Below, in pieces: positions 14,330-25,000 of a stretch of 64,000 bases of DNA. The DNA is from Vanilla planifolia. Lineage: Eukaryota; Streptophyta; Magnoliopsida; Asparagales; Orchidaceae. The notes beneath the pieces are model-generated. The model was not told where the DNA came from, searched no databases, and saw only the letters and a list, made by a program, of their open reading frames with translations. A program made the translations under genes and the position numbers. Position 1 is the stretch's first letter; each line of letters begins with the position of its first letter. The stretch spans positions 248,902-312,901 of the forward strand of contig JAIUJO010000187.1 in NCBI GenBank assembly GCA_023846275.1. Direction: 5' to 3'.

Positions 14330-15120
14330 TTATATAATATTAAAATAAAAATTTATTCTAATTATTGATTACTTAATTTGGTAATTCATAATAATTTAAA
14401 AAAGGTTTCATTGAGATGAAATAAAAGTCTTTGGTCTCTTTTCAATGATCATTAAATAATTAAATAGTTATTCTTATATTTTAAAAAATTTATCTTCTTA
14501 GTTTTTGAAATGCAACTTTCACAAAATTTGTGTCTTATTTGTTAAATAATTTCTCTTTGATTTGTTTGATTTTCTATGTAACACTAATTCTCTTCTCATG
14601 TGACCCTTATCTTACTTCAATGTTTTATTATATTTCTTTAATTAATAGCATTTAATTTTTTAATGTTATTTATTAAATATGAAAATAATAATTTGTTATT
14701 ATTTAAGCTTTTTTAATTTCATAATTTGTTGTAAGTCCAAATAAGTTCAGATTTAGAATAAACAAATGTCATTAGGCTTGCATTGATAAGCATTACCAAA
14801 TTAAATACTCATTTTTACATTTTTAAAAAACTATTTTTTTAAATGTTTGGCATACTTTGGGATATTTAAATTTGAACAAGGTAACACTAAATCTCATTAA
14901 TATCTTGGAATGCAACACTTTCCAATAATTTATGTAATTTAATAAAATTTTTCACTATGGTTTAGTCATTTTATTATATCACTCTAAAACTTCTCTTATG
15001 TGACCTTTATATATCTTTGATTTGCTATGCTATAATTTTCAAATTAATCTTATATTAGATTTAATAAATATTTATTTAGTATTTAAATAATTCTTTTCTT
15101 TTATTATAGTATATTTAAAA

Positions 15121-15144
15121 TATATATATATATATATATATATA
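15121..15144. repeat. TA microsatellite at the satellite/copia junction
   Basis: Twelve TA steps. Satellite sequence is recognisable on the left to about 15,108. Sequence matching the end of the copia LTR starts immediately to the right. A TA run also occurs at the equivalent place of the 3' LTR (20,203-20,219), so this run belongs at least partly to the LTR. Confidence 0.85.
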
Positions 15145-15270
15145 ATTAAGATTTTTATAAAAATAAAATTATTTCTATAAATAAGTTTTGAAAAATAAAT
15201 GCTATTAAAAAAAAGCAAAACTGTTTCAAAACTGATAATTCACATACATATTGTAGGATTAGCACACACT
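15121..15270 (+). repeat. 5' LTR remnant (last 150 bp) of the forward copia element
   Basis: This stretch aligns by eye with 20,203-20,335. Shared landmarks in the same order are a TA run, 'aagttttgaaaaataaatgc', a run of A with 'aaaactg', 'ataattca' or 'ataatcag', and a terminal 'cacaca'. Copies of the end of one LTR on both sides of a gag region mark it as the surviving tail of the 5' LTR. The rest of that LTR is absent and satellite DNA takes its place. Confidence 0.62.
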
Positions 15271-15809
15271 CATTGTACTTTGACTAATGTCAAATTAGGT
15301 GCCCTGCAATATGTGAGCAAAAGCATTATAGTGATCATTCATTGGTGAGTGCAACTAAATTGAATTATTATTCTTAGATATTTACTATGTTTATGCTTTT
15401 ATTAGTATCAAGTATGATCTTGACATTTTACTTTGTTATTACACTAATTGCTTTTCTAACGTCCTTGATTTATTATATTTTTTGAAAATTGCTTCACCAG
15501 TAATTAACATTTGAGAAACTTGAAATGAAAGAATTTCATCTTATTGTCTCATAATGTTAAAGAGTGGAAACTCTCTTTTTTGGGGAAATCCTTTTAATAC
15601 TATTATTCTAAAGATTGATAATTATTTTTGAGAATTTGATTTGTTAATTCTTTTGAATTCCCAAAGATAGAAACAATAAATCAATAATAATGGATTAATT
15701 AAATCCTAAATAAATGAATTACTTATTTTTTGTATTATCTCAAAAATTCTTCTAAGAGCATGTATGGCTATAACTTATTTTAAGATGTAGAAATGAAATA
15801 TGTTGTATT

Positions 15810-16800
15810 GTGAGAATGATTCTATTGATATTGGTGATGACAAGAAGGAAGTGAACCAAAAGAAGAAAGCCAACAAGAACAAGAAGAAGAAATTCATCTT
15901 AGAGATGAATTATTAAGACAAATTTGTATCAAGTACATCAAGTTCTACATGTCAATCTACTAGCGATAAAATATCAAATTCTTTTAGAGAATTAGTTTTT
16001 GAGCATAAAAAACTAATTAACCTTTTTTTTGATCTTATGATTTTTTATTCCGAATAAGAATGTTGACATTTGAGTTGTATGAACGATATGAAGCACTTAA
16101 AGAGGAGAATATTTGCTTAACTAATCAAGTTCATCCACATATGTTTAATCTTTAGTGTTTGAAAGCATCAAATATAGAGAATGTGAAAAAAGAATTTCTA
16201 AGCATATTACATATAATGACACTTTAAAATTAGAAAATGATAATTCAATAATGGAAAAATCGTTGTTTGAAGAAGAACTAAAAAATTTTTATTTACTTGA
16301 AAATGAATTACAAGAATTCAAGACAAAATATTTTTGGCATATTTTCTCATTCATCTACTCGTAATCAATCACAAATACCTCTACAAGCTACTTGATTCAA
16401 TCATGTGAAAAAGGGTGATGTTTACTTAAATGCTACACTTATACCTAAACATGCTTGATCTTACAACCATGTGATAAGAAAAAAGGCATGTTCACATGGT
16501 AATTATAGATTGAAAAAATGATATATCCATGTTTTCAATGAACCATTTATTCCATCACTTCATACATCTAATATCACATGAAATCTATTGTTTTATGCAA
16601 TTACTATTAAAAATTTGAATAAAGTAAATTTAATTGCCCAATTAAAAAATTCATTAATGTAAAGCATAATAGACATGAGTTGAATTCTTAAGGAAACAAA
16701 CATTAGGCATTTCTTTTGTAAAATTACAACATCAATGCACTATCATTATCAAAACAAAATTTGTGTGGTTCCTAAATTTAAAGCGTATGTAGTTTTCTAA
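15810..16800 (+). pseudogene. Copia gag remnant
   Basis: Forward frames between these points show a lysine-rich stretch (KKEVNQKKKANKNKKKK), a serine-rich stretch (SSTSSSTCQSTS), a charged, coiled-coil-like region rich in Glu, Lys and Leu including 'YERYEALKEENICLTNQV', then a short region where plant copia gag carries its zinc knuckle, and finally a segment resembling the 'K-x-x-WVPK' stretch. This order is typical of the C-terminal half of gag in long-LTR plant copia elements. The longest single open piece is 69 codons at 16,155-16,364. The gag is broken and fossil. Confidence 0.62.
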
Positions 16801-18295
16801 GTTTGAACAAAATCAGAGGACCTTTTATGGCAAGTCTTGCTTTGTGTAGTTGTTTGACTCACTTGCAAAATAATTGTAATCCTTTGCACATTTAGATTAG
16901 GTTAGATTGTTAAACCTTTTTAGACTTACTTATAATTCATCAACATTAATCATTTACAGCTTGTTAGAAAATGTGAACAATTGTTATAGAAGTATTAAAA
17001 TATTTTTTGCAAGTTAAGACTAAAGTTCGACAATGACAGTTTTTAATCAAATTTCATTTTTTGATCATATAATTTACTATTAAGAATGAAATTGTTTGAT
17101 TTTATGAGCTTATAGTTAACTCATAGTTGACTTAGGAATTCTTAAAAAAAAGGAAGATTTTGGTTAAGTGGGATAATAACATAGAATGACTAAACTACTA
17201 ATAGAACTTATAAGATATCTTATTTAAATAAGTTTTGACAAGAAACTCTTAAGCCTTGGTGGAAAGGACATGAATTTATGTTTTCAATTGATTTTTTTAA
17301 AATTTTCTTGAGTTTGCTTTCGAAATAATTAAAAATAAGATTATCATTGGTTTTGTTGAATTGATTAGAATTTGAAAGGGAAATAATTTTAATTTATTGG
17401 CAATGAATTTTAAAAAACATATCTATATCATTATTGTATGAAATGGAGAATATGACTTTAATTTATATGTCCCACATAAGCAAAAAATTAAATCATACAA
17501 CACATGTAGTGTTTGATGAGTGAATTAAAAGAATAATTAATAAAAGTTCTAGTAATTAGATAGAGGAAATAATGAACTTATAAATGAAGAAAGAAAAAAG
17601 TAAATTAGACAAAAATGAATATGGAGAAAAAGCTAGTGAATTATGACCTTGTGTTTGCAAATATTAAAATACATAGGAATGTATTTAATAATATATTAAT
17701 CAAGTAGTTGGAATAGTACATTTGTATCCTTCATAGAATAAAAATTTTTTGAAGAAGCCCATAAGGGTATAGGTTCATGCCATGAATTAATAGTTAAATA
17801 TGAGAGAAGTATAATAATTAGTCCCTAAACATAATGATTAATAATTGATTAGAGAAAAAGTAGTATTCGAGAATAAATATATGTAAATGTAGTAATCATT
17901 GTAGACATGGCTGTTATTTTTCTAAGACCATATAACTAATTTCATTGTTATAACAAAAATAACAAAGATGTTAGATTTCACTTTATTAGAGTTCATGCCA
18001 TCGAATGATGACAAGAAATATAATGTGTAACTTCAAAGTAAGAACTTGTCAATATATTTTTAAAACCTCTTGAATGGTATAACAGAATTTGTATAAGTCG
18101 CACCACCCTCCCAATGGTGACAAAGGAGGAGGATGATCATGGTAAAACTAAAAAAAGTCATGAAGTAAAGGGAGCATATAGTAAAAAGGAGCAAGAAGTG
18201 TGGGGGGAAAACATTTTTCCCTCTTATTTTAGTAAGATTTCTTAAGTATATGCTTTTACATGTTATAATGTCTTAAAAACATTTTCACATGTTAT
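16800..18295. other. Internal region of the forward copia element, no recognisable domain
   Basis: This lies between the gag remnant and the polypurine tract, where protease, integrase, RT and RNase H would be expected. I could not recognise their motifs in any forward frame. Just before the tract (about 18,100-18,230) there is a G-rich, Lys/Glu-rich stretch like a polyprotein tail or 3' untranslated region. The region is either too decayed or internally shortened. Confidence 0.45.
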
Positions 18296-18298
18296 CAT

Positions 18299-18313
18299 AA
18301 AAAGGAGGAGATT
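18299..18313 (+). promoter_or_regulatory. Polypurine tract of the forward copia element
   Basis: The purine run 'aaaaggaggagatt' closely resembles the 'aaaagggggagatt' tract that precedes the 3' LTR in many plant copia elements, where it primes plus-strand DNA synthesis. The 3' LTR begins directly after it. Confidence 0.7.
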
Positions 18314-19670
18314 ATTAAGCTGTCGTTATGATTAATGTGTCAAGTCATAAAGTTTTGGCATTTTATTCAAATGGGCTCACTTTGGGTAAATTAGCTTAGT
18401 TGTGAGGAACAAGCTATGCACTTTTGAAGATGGTGAAATAAAGGTCCTTACAGTACCATTGTTTATTTAACAAGCTTCAACAATTAAAGACATTCACCAA
18501 AACATTAAAAAGTTTTTTTTTATTATGAAATGGAATGTTAGCTTGTTGATTATTAATCATAGGGCATATGTCTCCATTTAAGTCCTACTGAGGCATCTAA
18601 AGAGTTCAATCATTTTCCTTATTTATGAAACATTTAGGATATTATTTCTCCAACACTAAATCTTATTTTTTGCTAAAACTACCTTTTACATCTTCACCAA
18701 ATTTTTTTCTCAATTTATTATTTAATTTTGGTTTAAGGAAAAAATAAAATTGTTAAATTTTCATAATTAAAAAATATTTCAAGCCACCATACAAGTACAA
18801 AGCACTTGGGCCAAACAAGCCCTCAAGGACCATGGAAGCCTCCGATAAGGACACTAGCTAAAACCAAGTACACTTGAAATAAATATTAATTAGTGTATAG
18901 TCTTGAACTTAGTTTAAGTATGAAAAAGGAAGCTTTACATAAATCAACAATCATATCAATTGTTTGATGGGAAGGCATGGATTAGCTATATAATCCATAA
19001 TCCAATAGGAATGCAGGTTGCCCAAGTTTCTACACATTTTATAAGTTGACAATAGGTAGTATAAAGAGAAAAAATCCTTGGAATCCTACAATGTGGCATT
19101 AACGTTTCATCCTATTTTAGCATAGACCCATACCAATAGTGTCTGCTTGTTATTTCTCACCATCTTATTGTCTATTAGATGGAGGATATTTTGTTTAGTT
19201 AGGCAATCAATCATAGCTTGACATTGGATGAAAAGATCATATCTAACTTAGTTTGTAAACCTTGAATGATTATCTTTTTCTAATAATAAATCTTATAATT
19301 TGTTGGCCCAAATCTTTTGATTTTTTAATCCAAAACCTGAGATCATTTGTTTTTGTTACCATTGATGGTTTGAATGACCCAAATCTCATCCAATATGATC
19401 AAATAGACCACATTTAATTAACATTGGATCAAATCATCCATATCTTATTCAATTTTATAAACTTTGATATAATATTCTAGATCCTCTCCAATAAGATCTA
19501 ATAGTCTAGTTGATCCTGCTTAACTACTATTTCCGTATCCATCGTTTAGGCCTTTGTATAGTTGTTTTGGAAGAAAAATTTAACCTATTTGGAAGAGCAT
19601 TTTAATATATTTGAGAGTGACTTGTGAAAGAGTGTTCCTTTACATTCTAAGAACTACAATCAAAATGTTC

Positions 19671-19680
19671 CTATAAAAAC
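19671..19680 (+). promoter_or_regulatory. TATA-like box in the copia 3' LTR
   Basis: 'ctataaaaac' lies about 660 bp before the LTR end, ahead of a region rich in C and A steps. This is the usual place for the U3/R promoter of a long plant LTR. It is a fossil promoter and activity is not implied. Confidence 0.4.
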
Positions 19681-20202
19681 CCAATCATTTGTAATGAAAC
19701 AGCTAATGATTATGAACAATATTTTAAGAAGTTAAAAAGGGTTTGCAAGATATCCTACAAGGGCAAAATACCTTTGCAATACACTATGACATAGTAGTTC
19801 TCAAAATACAACCTTTTTCAAGGTAAGCTTAACACTATGAAGCTTTCATTTTCTTACTCCTATTAATTATTTTGATCCTTTTCATTTTCTATTGTTTTTG
19901 CAACCCAGCATTTGTCAAAGTGAGTTTTGTTAGATCCTATAAAAATTGAGTTGGGGTTGAGATCACAAAATTCTAGATTATAACTAAACCCACAAAAGCT
20001 AGTAGATTTGAGATGTATCTTAAAGAAAGCCTCAACAAACTTAGAGATGCACAGTAAGGGAAAATCCCAAGTTGTAATTTTCTTAAAAATGGTGTTTTGT
20101 TGACCACGATTAGAAGTAGATGTTGCTTATAGATTGATCCAAGCCACCAAAAAATTTGATGTACCCCATTAATTTTTTTTCATCTTTCTTCACAAAAAAA
20201 TT

Positions 20203-20219
20203 TAATATATATATATATA
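20203..20219. repeat. TA microsatellite inside the copia 3' LTR
   Basis: An alternating TA run at the position equivalent to the run at 15,121-15,144 in the 5' LTR remnant. Confidence 0.85.
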
Positions 20220-20335
20220 AGGTTCTCAAAAAACATAAGTTGTTTCTATGAAGAATTTTTGAAAAATAAATGCAATAAAAATAGTAAAAATATTATACAA
20301 CTCATAATCAGCCCCCACTTCTGTGATTCACACAA

Positions 20336-21269
20336 GCTTATTTTTCTTCACAAACTACTAGGAAAGATAAACTATGCTTTACTTTCTTTTTTATGACTAA
20401 CAAAGTTGAGTTTCTTTAAATGCTATAGTAATGGTAGTAATCTATTTAATTTTATTCAAAACAAAATCAAGATATTCAAAGGACATTTAGTATACTAGAT
20501 ATTCAACCTTTTTTCATAATCAAGGCTTTGCCCACAATTTCATTCCAACCTAATTTAATGGTGAAGTTTCCATCAATTGTGACAATCCATATGCTTCTTT
20601 CATTGTGATTAGACAAATTAGTATGATTTAAGATCAACTCTTCCCTTCTTTCTGTATATTTCCTATTATAAAAAATGTGAAATTTTATTCCTAACATCAT
20701 ATTCTTTGTTTTCATGTAGCTTAACCATAATGGTTTATTTGAAATTAACTTCTAACTATGTGCTGCTAAGAATATAGACATTATCATTTCAAGCTTTTTT
20801 TGGCACCAATTCATTTTCTTTTGTTGATGGCTAACATTTTTCATATTGATGCAATTGAGCTATTGTAAATTCTTGCAGTGACTATAAATAAAACTGCTAA
20901 TAATTTTGTCAAATCTATTTAGTATGTTAAGTAGGTGATTAAATATGATTAGAGAGTAAGTAGGCATTGAGACAAGACCAATCTTCATAAGGGTAAGTCT
21001 AACTGTAATAGTAAATAACTTGTTGTTTCAACTTAGCACTTTCATATTATTTTTACCCAGTAGGAATTGAAAATATGCAATTTTCTTCCAACTTATTGAA
21101 AGAGAATAACCTAAGAAATTTATGGGCTATTTGGTGTAGGGAATTTAATTCATTACATTGCATAAGTTCATGTAAGGTTTATATGTTTTATTATTGCTGC
21201 ATTTTGAAATAATGGTGCAATATATCTATGGTAGAAATGGTTAAAATATGAATACCATAATGGCTTCAA
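20336..21269. other. Unassigned stretch between the copia 3' LTR and the gypsy gag
   Basis: About 930 bp without recognisable coding similarity. It should hold the 5' LTR and primer site of the following gypsy element, but I could not identify a primer site or an edge with confidence. A 70-codon reverse open frame at 20,503-20,715 resembles nothing I know and is probably chance. Confidence 0.5.
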
Positions 21270-21329
21270 TGTGTGATGGTCATGTTCAAAGAGAACCCAA
21301 GATAGGATTACATGATTGGTCTATCACAC

Positions 21330-21900
21330 CCCAAATGTAGCTTGAGGTTGAAGTTAAGCTACTTTTTGAAGCTTTCATGCATTTAAATCCATAGGTCTTT
21401 GATGGAAGAAACAAAGCAAGTTATAGAAGTAAGCAGATGATTTAGTTGATGTTTAGGATCTGCTTGATTGGAGGTGCCTAGCTAAGAGAAAAGTTGCCCT
21501 TGTAAAGTTGATTCTAAATTAAGAGTCCACTACATGATGAAAAAGCAAGCCACAAACTATGTTTGGGGATACCAAAATAGTGAGGTGCCATGGTTGAAGT
21601 TTGTGATTTTATTTAGGGAGTGCTATTTCTCTAAGATTCCCGTGGCCTAGATTTTGAGTTGGTTTAGTCATCTTAATCGAAAGGTGATAATTCTTGCAAA
21701 CTATTCATCTAGATTTTCAAATCAAAATGTTACTCTTCTATGCATGCACCTTCTAATGATACTCAATGTCAACATTTCATGAATGGACTCGGCAAAGAAA
21801 CAATTGCTTCTCAATTTACTTAATATTAAGACTTGGTGGAGCTTTCTAAGTTATTTGAGTTGGAGGAATGCCATGTAGATGGTTTTGGAATGGTTAAGAG
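21330..21900 (+). pseudogene. Gypsy gag remnant
   Basis: A forward frame shows the retrotransposon-gag pattern: a short region like 'lmeetkqvievsr', then 'SEVPWLKFVILFRECYFSK' matching the conserved 'W-x-x-F-x-x-x-F-x-x-x-Y-F' core, then a leucine-rich stretch where 'E-F-x-x-L-x-Q-G-x-x-x-V-x-x-Y' is usual, followed by 'YSSRF'. In living elements this protein forms the capsid that packages the RNA. Here it is a fossil. It stands directly upstream of the protease/RT region, as expected. Confidence 0.72.
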
Positions 21901-22740
21901 AAAAGGGAAAATCTTACATCATCATTGAATATGAAGATTGGAAAGGTTCATTACTAAAGATGGTAAAATAATTTTGATCATCATGATTAGTATGCATCCA
22001 TTCTTTCATAGCTAATTATAGAGTAGATGATACAAAGAACTACATATTAGGTTTAGGGGTGTAGTGGATGTGATATTCAGCATGGTGGTTCTTTAATGTG
22101 AAGATTTGTTTTGATGGATTGAAGCCCAATCACAAGATATCCACTTGTCTTGATGGGTAGAAGATGATTTAGATCATCAGATGGGTAGAAGATATTTATG
22201 AAAGGTAATTGGAAATCTATTCACATAAACAAAAATAAGCTATAAAGCCTTTAGATGTTATCACCAATAGAATTTTATTCGAGAGGTCTTTTAACAATCC
22301 ATTTGATACTACTTCTTCACATTTTTTTATTTTTTAGCTTTCCTAAGATAAGATTGTAGATGTAAAGGCTTTTTGTTGCAACTATGATGGTGAAACTACT
22401 TTTTTAATGTTGACATTATTTTTTGTTATAGATTTTAAGGTGGTATTATTAATCAGGGTGATGATATTGAGCCTATGCTTATTATATGGATGAATTGCAC
22501 AACCTAGTAGAGGTTGGTGATTTATTATTCTAAAAAGAAAGTAAAAAACCTATCTATTAAGATTCCTTGATGTGGTGTAGTTTAGAGTCAACTGATGGAC
22601 TCCTATGCTTTTAGCTATCTAGGCCTTAGAGTTTTTTCTTAATGATTTTCAACAAGGTTAGCAACTCTTCATGATATGTGATTGGAAACATTAGCCCTTT
22701 TGTACATGTCAATTGTATGGTGCTATCTATATTTTTTCTT
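21900..22740 (+). pseudogene. Gypsy protease and linker region, badly decayed
   Basis: This lies between the gag core and the RT domain. The protease active-site motif was not recognisable. Toward 22,740 a short stretch ('FFLDELVYL') matches the 'F-P-D-E-L-x-x-L-P-P' motif that begins the RT region of chromovirus polyproteins, which fixes the frame and order. Confidence 0.45.
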
Positions 22741-23440
22741 AGATGAATTGGTATATCTATTATTGGAGCCCTAAGTTTAGTTTTACATTATCCTAAATAC
22801 AAAAGCTTCCTTTTTCCAAAGTAGTTTATCATGTAAGTCTTGTAAAATTTTAAGAGCTAAATATTCAATTATAAGATTTTGTGAATGAAGGCATGATTAG
22901 GTATAGTTTTTTGCCATTAAGTGCCTTTGTCATTTTAATTTTAAAGGACCATTTTTAGCATAGGTATATGGACCACTAGGCACTTAATGAAGTAACAAGC
23001 AAGAACTAATAACCCTTACCATGAATTATTGATTTGTTGGATCAACTTCTTTGTTTTGAAGTCTACTTCAAAATAGATCATCAATAATGATATCATAAGA
23101 TTCAAATTTTAGCGGAAGATATATTGAAGACTACATTCAAAATACGGAACAAGCATTTTTAGCACGACATGTTGCCCTTTACATAATCTAATTCACCTAT
23201 TGCATTTAGGCATCTTGTGATCAACATCTTGTAATCTGTCTTAGATAGTTTTAGCCATGTTTATTGTTTAAGCTTGATGCATTGTAAGAGAAAAAAAGTT
23301 AACTAAAAATTTCTTAAGTGCTCCTTTGTCTTAGATCAATAAGTTTTCCATAGTCACATTATCAATGCTAAAGACTCCAACAAATCCCATCAAAATTTGA
23401 ACTATCACAGAGTAGGAAACATTGACTCCAGTTTTGCATA
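22740..23440 (+). pseudogene. Gypsy reverse transcriptase remnant
   Basis: Short forward segments match RT landmarks in order: 'VNEGMIR' (the G-x-I-R-P-S region), 'ALNEVT' (Y-R-x-L-N-x-V-T), a 'pline' like 'llDQLLCFEVY' (I-D-D-L-L-D-Q-L), 'HDMLPFT' followed by 'SNSPIAF' (the M-P-F-G-L-x-N-A-P-x-x-F block) and 'KFLKCSFVLDQ' (F-x-K-C-x-F). Spacing between them is normal for the Ty3/gypsy family. The catalytic 'Y-x-D-D' region is not readable. The domain is broken. Confidence 0.82.
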
Positions 23441-23536
23441 TCCATAGTTGTTATGTTTTGTTTATAATTACCATATTCATTTTTGTGAAATTTCTCTAGG
23501 ACTATAACACCTATTACTATGCTGATAAGGTAAGAT

Positions 23537-24010
23537 GTGCTTTTCTCTTGGAAAAACCACTATAAGCAAAGGTTTTGTGAACAAATAGATTTCTTGAATA
23601 TTAATTCTATTAGTGGCCCAACAAAGGCTCCAATACTAAATCACTCACTTCCTTGGGAGTGCTTCTTATTAAATTGTATTGAAAGAATGCAAATGCATCC
23701 AGACACTTGCATGAACATAATTATAACAAAAATTACTTGACTTGGAGCTTTTAGAAGTGGTGTTTTCTTTTATGTTATGGCCATACTACTTGTATAAGGT
23801 GTAGGACTGGCTTTTAACAAATCACAAAATCTTTAAATATTTCATTTCTCAAAGTGAGCTTAACCTGAGGCAAGGATGATAGTTGGAGCTCATTAAGGTG
23901 TACGATTTTAACACTAAGTATTACAAGTGAAAGAAAAATTATGGGGCTAATGCTTTGATTATGAGCACAATATCGAGTCTTAACTTATGGAGAAATCATA
24001 GAGAGAGGTC
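23537..24010 (+). pseudogene. Gypsy RNase H remnant
   Basis: An open piece of 67 codons at 23,537-23,740 begins with 'FSWKNHYKQRF', matching the 'F-x-W-x-x-x-C-x-x-x-F' start of the gypsy RNase H, with 'PTKAPIL' matching 'L-x-x-A-P-V-L'. Further on, forward frames show 'fnksqnl-iFhFSk', like 'F-T-D-H-K-S-L-K-Y', and then 'GANALI', like 'A-D-A-L-S-R', the usual end of the domain. The host-like open frame here is therefore a piece of the element and not a gene. Confidence 0.8.
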
Positions 24011-24199
24011 ATGACGAATATTAGTGCTATTCACAATTACTTTGTTATGTAGATTTTGGTTGCTCAACTTAGTGAACTTAGCATCTATGTCAATAGATGG
24101 ATAAGCTGAGGACACTTTTTCAAGGAGACCTTAAGCTTTAGGTGAAATTTGTTGACTACAACATAGTTAGTCTAACGATTTTGCCTTAAAGGATCATAT

Positions 24200-24770
24200 G
24201 TTAACCTTTCTTGGTAAGTGGCATGTTCCACAATTGTGGAAGTTCAAAGAGTGTTTATTTAGAGAAGCTCATGATAGCAAATTATCTATTCATCCATAAG
24301 AGACTGACATGATTAGGAACCTCAAAACCTTAACTTAATGGAGTAATCTAAAGAGGGATGTTACTCAATGTGCTTGGAACTACCTGATATGCAATATAAT
24401 GATAGTAGAACATCATAATGCTTAAAAGTTATTCTAAAATCTTGCAATATTTGGTTGGAAGTTAGATGGGAACACTTTAGAAGTCATCTTAGACAGGCAA
24501 CATATATCAATGATAATGGATGATTGACTAAACTGACTCACTTTCTTACTATTAAAAGTACTAATTTAAATGACAATATGGTTCAGTATTTTCTATAGTA
24601 GATTATTCAAAAAGTTGGACAACCAAAACTAATTATTTTTGGTAAAGATGGAACAATAACTTCTCAATTCTAGAATCAATTGGATTAGTATTTAGGAACC
24701 ACTGACTAGTTTAGTGGTGTTTAATATTGTTAAGGATATGGTCAATCATAGAAATTAATGCAAACTAGTT
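24200..24770 (+). pseudogene. Gypsy integrase remnant
   Basis: Forward frames show 'EAHDSKLSIHP' and 'LICNI', the H-H-C-C zinc-binding N-terminus ('H-x-S-x-x-x-x-H-P-G'), then 'LTHFLTIKSTN' (D-R-L-T-K-S-A-H-F), 'IIQKVGQPKLIIFGKDG' (I-V-x-x-H-G-x-P-x-x-I-V-S-D-R-G) and 'GYGQS' (T-D-G-Q-S). These are the catalytic-core landmarks of Ty3/gypsy integrase. The domain is broken. Confidence 0.83.
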
Positions 24771-24849
24771 ACATATTCTTTTGAAGAACAAAGATGAACA
24801 ATAGCTACAAATAGATGCATCTTATTAGGAGTTCTTAGTGTGTGTTTTT

Positions 24850-25000
24850 GATGTTAATATAAAAAACATTAAGTGTAAGAGCTTTCCCATAATTAAATTG
24901 CTATGAAATTATGAGGAAAAATAAGAAACTAATCAACATGAAGATAGCAAGGACTGCTATAGATTGTTAGAGCTATTTTTTTATTTTGGTGATAAACTTC
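24850..25000 (+). pseudogene. Chromodomain-like tail of the gypsy integrase
   Basis: The forward frame around 'FPIIKLL', followed by a Glu/Lys/Thr-rich stretch, 'YRLLELFFYFGDKLL', matches the C-terminal motif 'V-L-W-x-N-H-x-x-E-E-A-T-W-E ... Y-P-x-L-F' of chromoviruses. In living elements this tail helps direct integration to particular chromatin. The assignment rests on one decayed segment. Confidence 0.55.

Larger units (their letters stand above)
1..15115. repeat. Diverged tandem satellite array, unit about 400-420 bp
   Basis: One sentence-like block recurs across the whole stretch: a 'cttgatctccttag-tatcttgg' anchor, then 'aatgcaactttc', 'tttatctcattt', 'ttgatttggttatatta', 'actctaaatc', 'catgtgaccttt', 'tttaatatatatttactta', 'attaaaataataattta', 'ggtaattcatagtaattc', 'gatgaaacaaa', 'gagctctatc' and 'tttgatgatcaagg'. 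Recognisable anchors lie near 16, 192, 599, 884, 1535, 1943, 2342, 2761, 3155, 3475, 4236, 4583, 4943, 5363, 5764, 6160, 12157, 12580, 12988, 13343, 13711, 14130, 14496 and 14885. Most steps are 350-420 bp; shorter and longer steps reflect partial or fused units. About 36 units fit. Copies differ at many positions, so the array is old. The + strand is T-rich. The scattered open frames inside it (the longest at 11,498-11,821, 107 codons) match no protein and sit on repeat units, so I do not call genes. The left end is cut by the window edge. Confidence 0.88.
15121..20335 (+). mobile_element. Ty1/copia LTR retrotransposon fossil, forward, 5' truncated
   Basis: Read left to right it has a 5' LTR remnant, a gag region with coiled-coil and zinc-knuckle character, an internal region with no clear pol, a polypurine tract and a roughly 2 kb 3' LTR with promoter-like sequence. 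The polypurine tract followed by a long LTR, and gag ending in a region that resembles the 'WVPK' stretch of plant copia polyproteins, fit the long-LTR plant copia lineages. The internal part is about 3 kb, short for the family, and integrase and reverse transcriptase were not recognisable. The element is broken many times and cannot be active. The heavy divergence between the two LTR ends points to great age. Confidence 0.72.
18314..20335 (+). repeat. 3' LTR of the forward copia element, about 2.0 kb
   Basis: It starts right after the polypurine tract and ends where similarity to the 5' LTR remnant ends ('cacaca', about 20,335). It contains a TATA-like 'ctataaaaac' at 19,671-19,680. Near the 3' end is a stretch ('gaaaatcccaagttgtaatt' at about 20,058, then 'gattagaagtagatg' at about 20,108) of the kind seen in the R/U5 part of plant copia LTRs. 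The length fits the long-LTR copia lineages. The exact start and end bases are uncertain because the terminal TG and CA have decayed. Confidence 0.6.

Noticed and set aside
1-15115. Satellite considered as a degenerate array of transposon LTRs or a protein-repeat gene
   Set aside because: No unit carries primer sites, polypurine tracts or open frames conserved between copies; unit length and order fit a plain satellite.
20503-20715. Reverse open frame of 70 codons upstream of the chromovirus gag
   Set aside because: It matches no known protein and lies where the 5' LTR of the forward chromovirus is expected.
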